A DNA stretch of 64,000 nt from Glebionis coronaria (GCA_025667525.1 CM046878.1:395812974-395876973); one strand, 5' to 3'; shown: positions 11,739-24,202, numbered from the stretch's first letter. The notes: generated from the sequence alone by a model not told the origin. Made by a program: numbers and translations.

Positions 11739-14700
11739 GTGTTAAAAATGAATCCTCATTCATTTATGCCTACAATGACATCGCTTACCGATATTTCAAT
11801 CATTTCGGGTACCGACACTTGCCCACCGTTGCTCATCAAAGACTTATTTGAAGCATGGCAAGGTCGCATGAAAACTTACATCATGGGTAAACCCAATGGT
11901 AGACTTATGCTTAAATCCATTGAAAAAGGTTCACTAGATTGGGGAGAAGTTATTGTCAATAATGTGACGCGAACAAGGTTGTATCATGAGTTACCGGATG
12001 CTAACAAACTCATTGCCGATGCAGATGAAAGGGTCGTTCAGACAATACATCAAGCTCTTCCACCCGATATCTATAGAATGGTAAGTGAACACACAGTGGC
12101 AAAGGATCTTTGGGATCGATTAACTATTTTGTTACAAGGGACTTCTCTAACTAAGCAATAACGAGAGTGTCAATTGTATGACTTGTTTGATAGATTTACA
12201 TACATTCCAGGGGAAACTCTTCACGATTACTACTGGCGTTTCACTACTTTGATGAATGATATGAACGTGTATAATCTAAGGATTGCTCAGTTTCAACTAA
12301 ACACCAAGTTCTTGAACACGTTACCCCAAGAATGGAGTCAATATGTCACCGATGTTAAGATGATTCGAGATTTGCACAAGTCAAATTTAGATCAACTCTA
12401 TGCTTTCTTGTAGCAAAATGATAAGCACGTGATCCAAAAACGCATCTCACATGGATCTTATCAAGAACCATTGGCATTAATGGCAAATCATCCAACTCTG
12501 TCATATCACAACTCTCCGTTTGCTTTGGGACAACAATCTTCCTATCAACCATTTTATCAAACACTAAGCTTTCCACAGTATTCGATCGTTCCACAAATGC
12601 CTACATCTTATCAGCAACAATACAAGCAACCATCAACATCATCACAAGGAGATTCACATCATTTACCTTATGCTTCACAACCATATTCACCTTATCAACC
12701 TCCAACAAACCCTGCCATCACCTATCAACAACCTGAGGCTCCTCAACCCCATTACTCACAACATGCTAGTGTCCCTTCAAATCAGTTTCAAGCTCAACCA
12801 ACACCATTATTCTATAGTGATGATGAGATTCCTGTCCCTGAGTTTAGACAAGGGGACAATCCTACTGATATACTTGCACAAATGTCTACTTACATCACTC
12901 AAGCGTTGAACAAACGAGGTTACAGAGGACCATCTCCAACAAACAATCAGTTGAGGAACTCTTCTAACTCTCGACAACAAGCTACAATTCAAGATGGCAG
13001 AGTCACTGTGCAACCACTTCAGGGGAGACCAAGCTCATTTAATACTGGTGCACGTTCATCTAACACTGCTGCTACAAGGGGTAATAACATTGGAAAAATG
13101 AAGATGATCATATGTTATAACTGCAAAGGGGAAGGGCACATGGCTCGAGAGTGTAAGCAACCTAAAAGGAAAAGGGATAGCACATGGTTTCATGAGAAGA
13201 TCTACTTGGTGAATGCTCAAGCCCAAGGACGCGAGCTCGATGAAGAAGAGTTAGCATTTCTCGCATATCCTGGAGTTACGGACACTGACGGTCTCACAGC
13301 AGCCATCACAAACAATGTCGCATATCAATGTGATGATCTGGATGCATACGACTCTGACTGTGATGATCTCAATACCGCCAAGGCATCTCTCATAGAAAAT
13401 CTTTCACTTTATGGAGCTGACACAATTTCTGAGGTACCAAATACTGCCACGGATACTGGTATTGTACCTTATTAAGTTGAGCAAGTGTCTGAGTATCCGG
13501 AACAACCTCCGGTGGTTAGTAACTCAAACGAGGAGACAAACAATGATAGCAATATCAATGCAAGTCCTCAGACTTTGAGTGAACCACAACCGCGAGCTAT
13601 TACGACTACAAATTCGTTTGCTCAACCCGATTTGGTTATGGTGTCGGCATCTATGCTTGGCCAAATGAATAATGCGGTCCTTGAAACCCTTAGTGTTAAT
13701 TAGACATTATCTGCCGAGCTTGCTTTGTATAAGGAAAAGGTTAAAACCTTGGAATTAACCCCAATGACCACTACCTTAACCAATCCTGAATTTGATAGGT
13801 TTAGGAAAGTCCAAATGGATAATTTGCTAGAAATTGAGAGTTAAAGAGCAAATCTTTCGAAAGAACTTAAAGAAAAAGAGTCAGTCGTTAATAATTTTCA
13901 AAAACTACAAACGGATTTCAAAGTTCTCGAGTCTAAAAGGGTTGAAACGGAAATTAAGGCGTCTGAGAAAGTTAAAAAGACTGAAATTTTTCTTTTAAAA
14001 CAATACTCTGCTTCACATTTAGTACACTTGTTTCATTCTTCTTTTAAAGAATTCACTCTATCTCGTCTAATAGACCTACCACCTAAACCTGGGTATGCAA
14101 AGCAAGCATTTAACCACAACCCACGACTTTATGATGCAACAAAATTAGGATTGGTCTTAGATCCGATTGTGTTTTCAAATGAATCTGAGAGTATGTCACT
14201 ACATGAAGAGAATCGGTCAGAAGTAATTTTTACATATCCTGAGTATGATTATGCACAACTTAATGCAACGTATGCAAAAATAGATCTTAGAATTCGCTTT
14301 AATATGCAAAAGGAATTTATCCATACACCAGCTTACATGCATACTAGAGAAAGCCTTAGTATATTTCATACACTTGTTAATTCAGACAAACCTAAGGAAA
14401 TTCCTAAGAATCTTCCACCGGTAAGTACGGTATTGCTAAGCTTGGAATAGATTGAGCGATACCTAACCGGATTTGACAAGGTCATCCAGGAATGTACGAC
14501 TTCAACGGCTCAAACCGCTGGAGATGGGGCTTTCGAACACATGAAAACGGTGTTTGAGAAAGAGATCGTTCAGTTTGTAAACAATATTAAAGATGGATTT
14601 TTCGATCTCACGGAAAATCTTAGTTTCGAAATGGGTGAAGTTCGAAAAGTTTTCTATGAAATGGATGATGCTTATGAACAACATTTAATTGAGAAAGAAA

Positions 14701-16524
14701 AGATTTTGTCCGAATATGACCGATTCTTAGAACATATAGTGTTTCTCGAAGTTATGCAAGTTGTTACTATTGAATTTGCTTTTGTGATGACATCTATGAA
14801 TAAATGTGATGATGTGCATGATATATCTATGAATATTGTTGAACCTGTGAATAATGTAGATAATCATTCTTGTCATGAATCTAACGCTGAATTTTTAAAG
14901 CTTCGAGATTCTTATAACTCACTTTCAAAACGTTTTGATGAGCTTCAACAACATTGTATATCTCTTGAAATTGAAAATCAATCTAAAAATGAAACTCTTT
15001 AAAAAACAAATGATTGTGAAAACTCCGTTGAGACTAGTGACAAGATGATTCAGGTGGTTCAGGCATTAAAGGAAGAAATTATGAGACTTAAGAGAGAATC
15101 CGTAGCAGAGAAATTGGAACTAGAGGCTGCAAAGATTAAAAATCATGCCCTAGAAGATAGAATTACATCTATGCTAGGGGAGTTTGATAAAGTAAAGCAG
15201 GGTTTTTCACAAATTTATGGTTCGTTATAAGATTGCTTCGCTATTAATGCGGCATAGCAAAAGTCACTCGTTGACCAACTGAACCATAAGTGTGAGGGAA
15301 TCTCTGACTTAAATATTCAACTCATAGACAAAAACATGGTTTTGGCTGAATTAAAGGAGACACTTCAACTCAAAGGACAAGAAGTTGTTGATAATCCAGC
15401 TACAATCTCTGCCCCGACCTCTAGTGCTCAAAAAACCAACAAGGTGGTGATCACTAAGAACTCGTACAATAAGAACAATCCACTATCATATAAGTTATAT
15501 TGGGAGCATGCAGTTAAGTACGCGGATCTTGCTAGGGAAGTGGTAGATGATCTTTATGAACTTGATCCTAGGAAGTGAATATTACCATGCTCAGGCTTAC
15601 ATTGAGAGGGTACAACAATGCTTAGAGCACTTAAAGTACATAGGACAACTGGGTTCTGCACCACTTAAACAACAAACCACCACCATTGCCATGACTCCAA
15701 CCAATAAGAATCCAGGATCTAAGCCTATATTAAACACACCCATCAAGGCTAAATCAAAATCTGTAACTAATGTTCCCTTGGCTTCCACAAGAGTAATTGT
15801 ATCTACTAAGGCTAAAGGATCTCAAGACAAGAAGAATAGGATCAAGCCTTCCACTAGTAGGACCGCGAAGAAGAAAGTAGAAGTTCACCCTAGGAATGTT
15901 ATTTCAAATTTGAATAAAAAGAATCATGTAACTAAGACTAAAGGCCCTGCGTTTGTGCAGCAGCCTAAGCAAAATATGAATTCAAATTTGTGATGTTGGA
16001 ATTATAATGAATGCATGTTTTCTAAGCATCATGATTTATGTCTTGTTGATCACATGAATGAAATGTATGCAATTAGGAAAAATCTTGAATGGATTCCAAC
16101 GGGGAAGAAATTCACCCAAGTTGGTTGGCAAGGGAAACCCACTAGTAGGACCTTCACTGCTAATGGAACTACGTGCCCTTTAACTAGGATCACATCCACG
16201 AAAGTTAGGTCTCAGCGTCCTTTAAATCGGAACACTAGCACTAAGAAATGGAAAAAGCGCCCTTTAACTAGGTTTGCCCCCACTATTGTGCCTACCAGTG
16301 AAGAAGTACCTCAGGATCTTAGACAACTAGAATCTAAGCCGGCATTTAGGAAGCAAATATGGAAGCCTAAGAATTCTTCGGTTAGCAAATCTAAGATAAA
16401 TATATCTATACCTGCTAACACAGAGGAACTACTAGATTCTGATACATCGTCTTTGTCTGGTGATATTTTCAGGTGGTCCAAATCATCCTCTGGTACTTGG
16501 ACTCTGGATGCTCAAAGCATATGA
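11739..16524 (+). pseudogene. gag: Copia C gag, long, many in-frame stops
   Basis: It starts at ATG 11739 (MNPHSFMPTMTSLTDISI), matching the E start region. Order: N-terminal gag domain (ISGTDTCPPLL), helical gag core (KDLWDRLTILLQGTSLTKQ), P/Q-rich linker, CCHC zinc knuckle CYNCKGEGHMAREC (about 13113-13155), long coiled-coil-rich middle, and CPLTR-like repeats (16173-16275). Stops such as 12159, 12411, 13473, 13701, 14448 and 15000 are nearly all in one frame (start position divisible by 3), with one main frameshift near 15560. That fits slow point decay. At several of these sites E has Gln or Glu, which fits C-to-T or G-to-T loss. The gag frame ends at 16524, overlapping the protease in the -1 frame. 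Confidence 0.85.
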
Positions 16525-18300
16525 CCAGAGACCGCTCGATGCTTAGAATTTCGTCAGCAAGTTTCTAGGAACGGTGAAATTTGGCAACAACCATATTGCG
16601 AAGATCATGGGTTACTATGAATATCAAATTGGGAATGTTACGATTTCAAGGGTATATTATGTGGAGGGACTTGGTCATAATTTATTTTTAGTGGGACAAT
16701 TTTGCGATTCAAACCTTGAGGTGGCTTTTCGACAACATACTTGCTTTATTCGCGATCTTGTAGGAAATGATTTGTTAAAAGGTACTCGAGGGGATAATCT
16801 CTACACATTGTCCATTCAAAACATGATGGAAACCTCTCCTGTAAGCCTTCTCTTCAATGACTCTAAGACCAAGTCATGGTTGTGGCATTGCCGGTTATCT
16901 CATCTTAACTTTGATGCTATTAACCATTTGGCTAAAAACAAACTTGTTCGTGGTCTTCCAAACTTAAGTTCGACAAGGATCATTTATGTTCCGCGTGTTC
17001 TTTTGGGAAAAGCACCAAGAAATCATACAAACCTAAAGCTGATGACACCAACCAAGAACCACTGTATCTTTTGCACATGGATCTTTGCGGGCCAATACGT
17101 ATGGCTAGTGTGAGTGGTAGAAAATACATCCTCGTCATGGTGGATGATTTCTCAAGGTTTACATGGGTAAAATTTTTAACATCCAAGGATCAAGCACCAA
17201 AGTATATTATTACTTTCTTAAAGATGATCCAAGTACGTCTTAATGCTACTGTTCGCCGCATTCGCACTGTTAATGGAACTGAGTTCGTTAATAAAACACT
17301 ACGAGACTATTATGAAAAGGTAGGTATTTCACATGAAACTTCTGTTGCTCGCACTCCACAACAAAACGGTGTCGTGGAAAGACGTAACCGTACACTTATG
17401 GAAGCTGCTAGAACTATGTTGATTTATGCGAATGCTCCTTTATTCATATGGGATGAAGCAGTGGCAACCGCATGTTGTTCCCAAAACCGCTCCGTTATTC
17501 GTAAGCGCCATGGAAAAACTCCATATGAGCTACTTCATGGACATAAATATGATATTTCATTTCTTCATGTGTTTGGTGCACTGTGTTATCCAAATTCTAA
17601 TAGTGAGAATTTGGGCAAACTTCAACCGAAGGCTAATATTGGAATTTACATTGGTTACTCACCCGCAAAGAAAGCTTACCGAATTTATAACCGTCGTCTT
17701 GGAAAAATAGTAGAAACTTTGGATGCCGATTTTGATGAGCTGACGGCAATGGCGTCTGAGCAACACAGCTCTAAACTCGCACTTCATGAGATGGGAACCG
17801 GTACGATTAGTTCCGGATTAACTCCCAACAATACTACTTCTCCATCATTTATACCACCTACAAGGCCCGAGTGGGATGAGTTATTTCAACCTATGTTTGA
17901 TTAATTCTTTGATCGACCTAGTAAGGATTTTCCAGCACCTGCAGTAGTAGCTCTGATTCCCGAAGTTGTTGCTCAAGATAATGGAAATCAATCTGAGGCA
18001 TGTACTCTTACTATTGAACCAGATGTCCCATCCCCCACCAATTCTCAAACTACACCTGAATCATCACCCCCACTTGTTCTTAATGATGTTGACGAGGATC
18101 ACTATTATCAAGATTGGGAAATTTCTCACTTACAAGAGATTCCTTTCTTTGGTTCACAAATACCTGAAAACCCTAACGGTGCGTCTACCTCAGAGGAAGC
18201 TCCTACAATCTTTCACTCCCGACCACCACGGATTGAAACTCACAACACAAAATGGACAAAGGATCACCCAATCCGCAATATTATTGGTGACATCGATCGA
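16491..18300 (+). pseudogene. pol: Copia C protease-integrase, broken
   Basis: Protease: WYLDSGCSKHMT at 16491-16526 keeps the catalytic D-S-G, in the -1 frame relative to gag, but the frame stops at about 16568. The pre-integrase part (16574-17000) has SWLWHCRLSHLNF; its CxxC part is out of frame. Integrase (17071-17904) has HMDLCGP and VVERRNR, but the second catalytic aspartate is lost: RTVNGTEF, where E has RTDNGTEF (GAT to GTT). The integrase could therefore not work. The linker to RT (17905-18300) is frameshifted. Confidence 0.85.
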
Positions 18301-18382
18301 CCTGTCTTAACACGCCACAACTTCAAGAATATGCATTATATTGCTACTTTGATGCATTTCTTTCCGATACTGAACCTAAAAA

Positions 18383-19935
18383 TTGGAAACAAGCCATGAC
18401 AAATCATCTTGGATTGAAGCCATGCAAGAGGAACTTAATGAATTTCAACGTCTTGAAGTGTGGGAATTAGTTCCTTTACCCAACAACGTTGAAATCCTTA
18501 CATTGTTGTGGGTATATAAAGTTAAACTCAATGAGTTAGGTGGAGTGCTAAAGAACAAAGCTAGATTGGTTGCTAGAGGTTACAAACACGCTTTGGGTAT
18601 TGATTTTGAAGAATCCTTTGCTCTTGTGGCACGATTGGAGGCAATTAGACTATTCCTTGCTTATGCTGCTCACATGAACATGATCGTCTACCAAATGGAT
18701 GTTAAGACGGCATTTCTCAATGGTGAATTAAGGGAAGATGTCTACGTAAGCCAGCCGAATGGATTCGTCAACTCGGAGTATCCTAATCACTTGTAGAAGC
18801 TCAAGAAGGCTCTTTATGGGTTGGAACAAGCTCCACGCGCGTGGTACGATCTCCTATCGTCTTATCTCATCTCGAAAGGCTTCTCCAAAGACAAAGTGGA
18901 CCCAACATTATTTATTCTCAAGGAGGACAATGACATGATACTGGTCCAAATTTATGTTGATGATATAATATTTGCTGCCACTAATCAAAGACTGTCTGAC
19001 CATTTTGAGAAAATCATGTCCACACGTTTTTAAATGTCGATGATGGGAAAAATTTCATTTTTCTTAGGGTTACAAATTTCTCAAAATCCCAGAGGCATCT
19101 TCATTAATCAATCCAAATTTGCTCTTGAATCATTAAAGAAGTATCATTTTGAAAATTGTGACCCCGTGGATACACCAATGGTGGAGAGATCCAAGTTAGA
19201 TGAGGATAAGGAAGGGATAGCTGTCGATCCTAAAATTTACCATGGAATGATCGGCACCCTTCTCTATCTGACTGCTAGCAGGCCTGATTTGCAATTTGCT
19301 ATATGCATGTGTGCCCGGTATCAGGATCGGCCTACCAAAAAGCACTTACATGTTGTGAAAAGGATCTTTCGGTATCTTAAAGGAACACTTCATCATGGTC
19401 TGTGGTATCCTAAGGATTCCTCTATTGCAATAATATCATATGCAGATGCGGATTATGCTGGGTGTCAAGATACTAGACGTAGCACTTCTGGCAATGTGCA
19501 ACTTCTTGGAGATAGACTGGTTAGTTGGGCATCCAAAAGGCAGAAAAGTGCTGCGATATCAGGTACAAAGGCTGAATACATTGCTATGTCCGTTGCTGTG
19601 CTCAACTTCTTTGGATGAGATCACAATTAACTGACTACGGTCTTGGATTCAACAAAATCCCGATGTACTGTGATAACAAAATTGCAATTGCCCTTTGCTA
19701 CAACTACGTTCAACATTCCCGGGTAAAGCACATTGACATACGCTACCACTTCATCAAAGAGCATGTGGAAAATGGAGTGATCGAACTGTATTTTGTCAAC
19801 ACTGAGTATCAGCTGGCGGATATCTTCACAAAGGCCTTAGATCGAGGACGTATCCAGTTTTTGATCGAAAAGCTAGGCATGAAATCCTTCCCACCAGCGA
19901 CACTTAAGGAGTTGGCAGAAGAATCTGCAGAATAG
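18383..19935 (+). pseudogene. pol: Copia C reverse transcriptase-RNase H, broken
   Basis: [40 protein letters not shown], and the catalytic YVDDIIF (near 18954). TAG at 18794-18796 and TAA at 19031-19033 interrupt it in frame. RNase H: YADADYAGCQDTRRST, then [10 protein letters not shown], where the usual STEAEY glutamate is K (a catalytic acid lost). A frameshift near 19612 follows, then [10 protein letters not shown] and [11 protein letters not shown] to the end at 19935 (TAG). RT and RNase H would copy element RNA to DNA; this copy cannot. Confidence 0.88.
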
Positions 19936-20560
19936 TGGTGGTAAACTATTCTAGAGTATCCTTTTCTCGTGATCTTGTATATTATCGTATATATTTAAAC
20001 CACCAAAAGAAAAAGACAAAAATATAAAACATACAAAAACCATAAAAAATATAAAATCAAGAAAATCCAAAAATATTTTTCATTTTAAATCAGGTATGTC
20101 TTTTAGTATGGTAATATTTACGACCTTAGAAATGTCGATTAAAATTGACACGGCGCCATAAATAGAGTCCGTATAAAAGTTGTACATATTTTAAAACATG
20201 TCCATATGGCTTGTAGTTATTTCAGACTGCAACCCGCTTTTCGCATTAAAGTCACGTATTTCTTACGAAAGCGTTAGCGCACAACGGGAATTAATTTTCT
20301 CGGGTATGGTTTACTTTAAAACCATACAAGGGATCGAGTTTACTTCATAACTTGGTCTAACACAAATTCGTGTACGTTTCAATGCACTTATTTTTGTAAA
20401 CATAAGAGAAATCTTATTGCCACCAAGAATCGTTCTTTTAAATCATTAAACGGAAAATGCTTTCATTGGTATTCGACTCCTTAAACAAAGACTACAACTC
20501 TTTAAATATAAAACGGGTCAATGTTTAAGGAGGAGAAAATCTTAAATCATTTTTGTCATC
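19936..20560 (+). other. Conserved noncoding block downstream of pol (C)
   Basis: No ORF, yet it aligns closely to 63154-63770 of element E from the pol stop to a purine-rich run (AAGGAGGAG near 20530, GAGGGGGAG in E). Shared landmarks in order: A-rich stretch with 'ataaaac', 'taatatttac', 'acacggcgccataaatag', 'gcttgtagtt', 'cagactgcaaccc', 'ggaattaattttctcggg', 'taacttggtctaacacaaat'. The purine-rich end resembles an internal polypurine tract. It includes a hairpin with paired changes (next entry). A role in RNA packaging, plus-strand priming or translation is inference. Confidence 0.65.
20304..20327 (+). other. Hairpin in the conserved block (C)
   Basis: Arms GTATGGTTT (20304-20312) and AAACCATAC (20319-20327) pair perfectly over 9 bp around a 6-nt loop. 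The E counterpart (63525-63548) has GCAAGGTTT and AAACCTTGT. Two base pairs changed on both sides (T-A to A-T and T-A to C-G) and one became G-T, so pairing is kept. Confidence 0.55.
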
Positions 20561-21245
20561 AATATATCGTCTTCCAGAAACTTTCTCAGAAAAATAAACG
20601 GTTAAAAGTTGTTCATCTTGTGATTGGACCTTAGAAATTCATGGTTTTTAGGCAAATCATTTAAGTGCGTTGATTGGTTTAAGGTGCTCAATAGTTAAAA
20701 GAATAGTTAAACTTAAAAAAGGTTTTGTTAAATAAAATGAAAAACAAAAGAAATTGAAGGGCCAAGTGTGTAAAATCCATTAAATTTGACTTTAGGTCAA
20801 ATAATTGACCCCGCCCCTTTCTCCTTTCTTTCGTTTCACAAACAATCAAACCCCACTTGCCGCCATTCTTAAAGCTACACAAGAAACATTCCTGCTTTGA
20901 TTTTTCTTTGATTTTCGTTAAGGTAACATTGATCTTCCTATTTTCTTCGTTTAATTAAACGATTCTATTCATCACCAGTTAGGGTTTATATACTTAATTG
21001 GATTGATTTAATTGATTGAATAAAATGGGGGGTTTTGTTACGGAAAGTCATAGGAGATTGCGATTGATTGCTTTAAATCCACATACATTTGCGTTGATTA
21101 ATTGTGTGTGATGTTAAAACAGTTATAAACAAAATCGATTTCAGACTTAGGGTGGGTATAGACATATTCCGAACTAGGTTGGGTATAGGCATATTCCAAA
21201 CTAGGTTGGTGTTTCTTCTTATCCCGAACTAGGTCCTTAATGCAT
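20561..21245 (+). other. Noncoding region before the minisatellite; possible 5' UTR of the post-pol ORF
   Basis: No ORF. Around 20810-20930 it reads like a plant 5' UTR (CT-rich 'tttctcctttctttcg', then 'cacaagaaacattcctg'), ending in a donor-like AAG|GTAACAT near 20922. An acceptor-like 'tttcatcttaag' lies just before the ATG at 22045. If real, the minisatellite would sit in a 5' UTR intron of the post-pol ORF. This is inference from splice-site appearance only. Confidence 0.3.
20786..20810. promoter_or_regulatory. Cluster of three W-box sites
   Basis: Within 25 bp: TTGACT (20786-20791), its inverted partner GGTCAA (20795-20800) and TTGACC (20805-20810). TTGAC[CT] is the WRKY factor site. 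The cluster lies just upstream of the possible 5' UTR of the post-pol ORF. No expression evidence. Confidence 0.4.
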
Positions 21246-21650
21246 GAATTCCGAACTAAGTCAAGATTGCATGTATTCCGAACTAGGTCCTTAATGCATG
21301 TATTCCGAACTAAGTCAAGATTGCATGTATTCCGAACTAAGTCAAGATTGCATTTATTCCGAACTAGGTCCTTAATGCATGTATTCCGAACTAAGTCAAG
21401 ATTGTATGTATTCCGAACTAAGTCAAGATTGCATGTATTCTGAACTAGGTCCTTAATGCCTGTATTCCGAACTAGGTCCTTAATGCCTATATTCCGAACT
21501 AAGTCAAGATTGCATGTATTCCGAACTAAGTCAAGATTGCATGTATTCCGAACTAGGTCCTTAATGCCTGTATTCCGAACTAAGTCAAGATTGCATGTAT
21601 TCCGAACTAAGTCACGGTTGCCTGTATTCCGAATTATGTCACGAATGCGC
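21246..21650 (+). repeat. 27-bp minisatellite, 15 units
   Basis: Fifteen consecutive 27-bp units, each starting with the core TATTCCGAACTA and followed by one of two tails, AAGTCAAGATTGCAT (type a) or AGGTCCTTAATGCAT (type b). The order from 21246 is a b a a b a a b b a a b a a' x, preceded by a 25-bp type-b unit at 21221. The recurring b-a-a triplet gives an 81-bp higher-order period. Because 27 is divisible by 3, spurious ORFs appear on both strands. Confidence 0.95.
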
Positions 21651-21806
21651 ATATTCCGAACTAGGTCAGAAATAATATATTCCGAACTATGTTAGAAATG
21701 ACATATTCCGAACTATGTTAGAAATGACATGTTCCGAACTATGTTAGAAATGACATATTCCGAACTATGTTAGAAATGACATATTCCGAACTATGATAGA
21801 AATAAC
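21651..21806 (+). repeat. 26-bp minisatellite, 6 units
   Basis: It continues the 27-bp array with six 26-bp units: core ATTCCGAACTATG with tail TTAGAAATGAC, starting at 21651 (diverged), 21677, 21703, 21729, 21755 and 21781. Single degenerate ATTCCGAATT units follow up to about 21870. Confidence 0.92.
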
Positions 21807-22044
21807 ATATTGCGACTTAGGTGCATTATCTAATGTATTCCGAATTGTGTGGGATATGGATTCCGAATTGTTGTTTCTGATTTGCATGAATTTTAACTTG
21901 TTGATTCTTTTGGGCAATGATTGTATGGTTTTTGTGCTAGTTGCTATGTTTTAAGGAAATTGACATAGGATGCTTTTAAGGTTAATACTACATGATATAT
22001 ATCTCTTGTGTATCAATGTGTATATTTCATCTTAAGCATATTTC

Positions 22045-23151
22045 ATGGCTCGCACTCAAGAGCAACAAATTCAACTTGACAATGAACTCGTACCAGAACA
22101 AAACCGTCTACCAATCACTACCAATAATCAACGATTGAAAGAAGGCTTCATTCCTTCACAAGCAGCATTCATAATAGCTATCGAAATCCTTGATCTCGCA
22201 ACGATAAAATCTGTACTTCGGATTTCTGCAAGTGTTCCTGAAATTTACATGCATGAGTTCTCATCATCTCTAAAAGCCATCACAAACACAAAGTTTTCCT
22301 TCAACATCAATAGTCAGAAGAAGGAATTTTCTCTTAGACAGTTTCGTGAAATCTTTGACTTTCCTCCTCCTAAAGGGAAAACATATGCTCCTGTTCCAGA
22401 TTTAAAACAAATATTAGATCTAATTGTGTCTCTTGGTTATGAGGGAGAATTGTCAAACATATCCAAGTTTAACACCTCTAGACTTGGACAACCCTGGAAA
22501 GCAATCTTTAGCATCATCATCCGATGTCTTACGGGTAAATCCAAAAGGTATGACTCTATTAGACTTTCTCAGGCTCGTATTTTCTATGGCATCTACAAGA
22601 GACTCGATTTGGATTATGCTGCTCTCATATGGGAAGAATTTCATTATCAAGCCTTCAGGAATGCTAAGAAGAAATCTGACCATTTTCAGTTTCCACACTT
22701 CACTAAGCTCATTATCAATTACTTCATGAAAGCTGATGAAGCTATAGATCGACGTGGAGGATTCTTTGTTAACTCAGAAGATGATGATTTCTTCATAGTA
22801 CACATGAGACGAGAAGGACAAAAGATTGTTTACTCAGGCATTCCTGCTCCTGTTCCGGATCATATGCTGAATGACAAAATAAAAAAGAGTGCTTCCTATA
22901 AGACTCCTCTGAAAGAAAATGAAGATCATTCAAAGAGAGTAGAATTGGGTAAATCCACTATAGAGTTCAAAGCACCAAAACCAAAGGCAAAAGGAAGGAA
23001 ACTGATTCCTCAGAAGCTGAGACACCAACACAAGACAAGGGCAAAAGAACAAAAACAGTGTCTTTATGGGAGAAAAAGGCGAAGGGAAAGAAAACACTTC
23101 TCTTCGATGAAGACTTGCTTGAAGATGTGGACGAACAACAACAACCGTTGA
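22045..23151 (+). pseudogene. Copia C post-pol ORF, N-terminal part
   Basis: It starts at ATG 22045 (MARTQEQQIQLDNEL), 368 codons. Middle part: KEFSLRQFREIFDFPPPKGK, then ILDLIVSLGYEG, QPWKAIFSIIIRCLTGKSK, LDYAALIWEEF and FPHFTKLIINYFM. The order W-K, CL-x-x-K, Y-x-x-x-I and P-x-F-x-x-x-I matches the N-terminal module of the B post-pol ORF (37407 on), so the two are probably distant homologues. After LIPQ (near 23010) the frame breaks and the last 50 residues are out-of-frame. No signal peptide or membrane segment is visible. Function unknown; related ORFs follow pol in other daisy-family copia elements, from memory. Confidence 0.7.
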
Positions 23152-23963
23152 CTGAGAAACAACAATCCAAGCAATTGAAAAAGGCTTTAATTAAAAGTAG
23201 AAGGGAGACGGGAGGTAGTGGATCGAAACATACAAAGGAAGTTGTGTTGCCTGACATTGCTGAATTTGGAAACCCAGATAAGTTCGTTGACGAACCAGTT
23301 CAGAATGACGAAGATGATCAATAATACGATCAACAAGATACGTTTCTTTTTGATATTCAACCAGAGACAACAGTTACAGGGAGCATCCACAAGGACAAGA
23401 GTGTTACCAAATCCTCGTCTTTGTCAGATCCAGTAGGTAAGTACTTGAACCTTGACTCACTTGAATCTGAAGTTACTAACACTGATCTTTCAACAAACCC
23501 GAACATGGTAAATGTCACTGTAACTCTGGCCACTACAGCAGTACTCGGCACCATTGTCACAACTCATGTCACACCTACAAAATCAACTGCTCAGCCAACG
23601 CCATTGCTGGTATCTCCACCCGTCACTCCAGACTTTATGCAAATCATCGAACAACGCTTGAAGGCTCAAGAGGATAAGACTATTCTAGTTATAGAGCAAT
23701 TAGAATCTTCAAAGAAAGTCTATGAAAAGGAACTCGCTAGTCTTCGTGATGAATTAGCAAGCAAGAAGGATTTTGAAAAAGAAATTGACCAGATTCGAAA
23801 AGAATTAACAAGTCGTCAAAAATCTGAAGAGTCAATGAGAGAAAATCTAGAAGCTATAGTTGAAAGGAAGCAAGAATCAATCAAACGTCTTCGCGCACTC
23901 AGAAACAAATACAAAGAGGAGAAAGAAGAACTTGAGCTAATTCTACATTTATCAAATCAATAG
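23058..23963 (+). pseudogene. Copia C post-pol ORF, second part (lysine-rich and coiled coil)
   Basis: It continues the previous ORF in a different frame. Part one is KKAKGKKTLLFDEDLLEDVD and KQLKKALIKSRR, ending at TAA 23322-23324. Part two, in the same frame (23421-23963), is T/P-rich (VTVTLATTAVLG, PTPLLVSPPVTP) and then strongly helical with heptad-like spacing (EQLESSKKVYEKELASL, KEIDQIRKELTS, RALRNKYKEEKEELE). It looks like a coiled coil of about 100 residues. Frame ends at TAG 23961. Confidence 0.6.
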
Positions 23964-24202
23964 ATGAAAAGGTTCAAGAATCTATCGAAACTGTACTCCC
24001 TCATATACGAGATGAACTAAAAGACACCGCTGCAAGCAAAATGATGATCAACTCTTACGACACTCCGCAGTCCGACTTTCTCATAGCTCAAAGACTCACA
24101 GACTACGAGTTGAAGAAGTTGTTGCATGCTAAGATGATTCAAGTCGGGTCCTACAACCGAACGCCATAACAACAAGCACTTCACAAAGCTTTAAAGACGA
24201 CA

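Noticed and set aside
21098..21695. ORFs of up to 184 codons on both strands with repeated RNTCNLDLV or FRTKSRLHV peptides
   Set aside because: They are a by-product of the 27-bp tandem repeat (divisible by 3) and stop-free phasing; no start context or homology.
21246..21806. Regular repeats resembling a CRISPR array
   Set aside because: Units are contiguous without unique spacers and lie in a plant retrotransposon.
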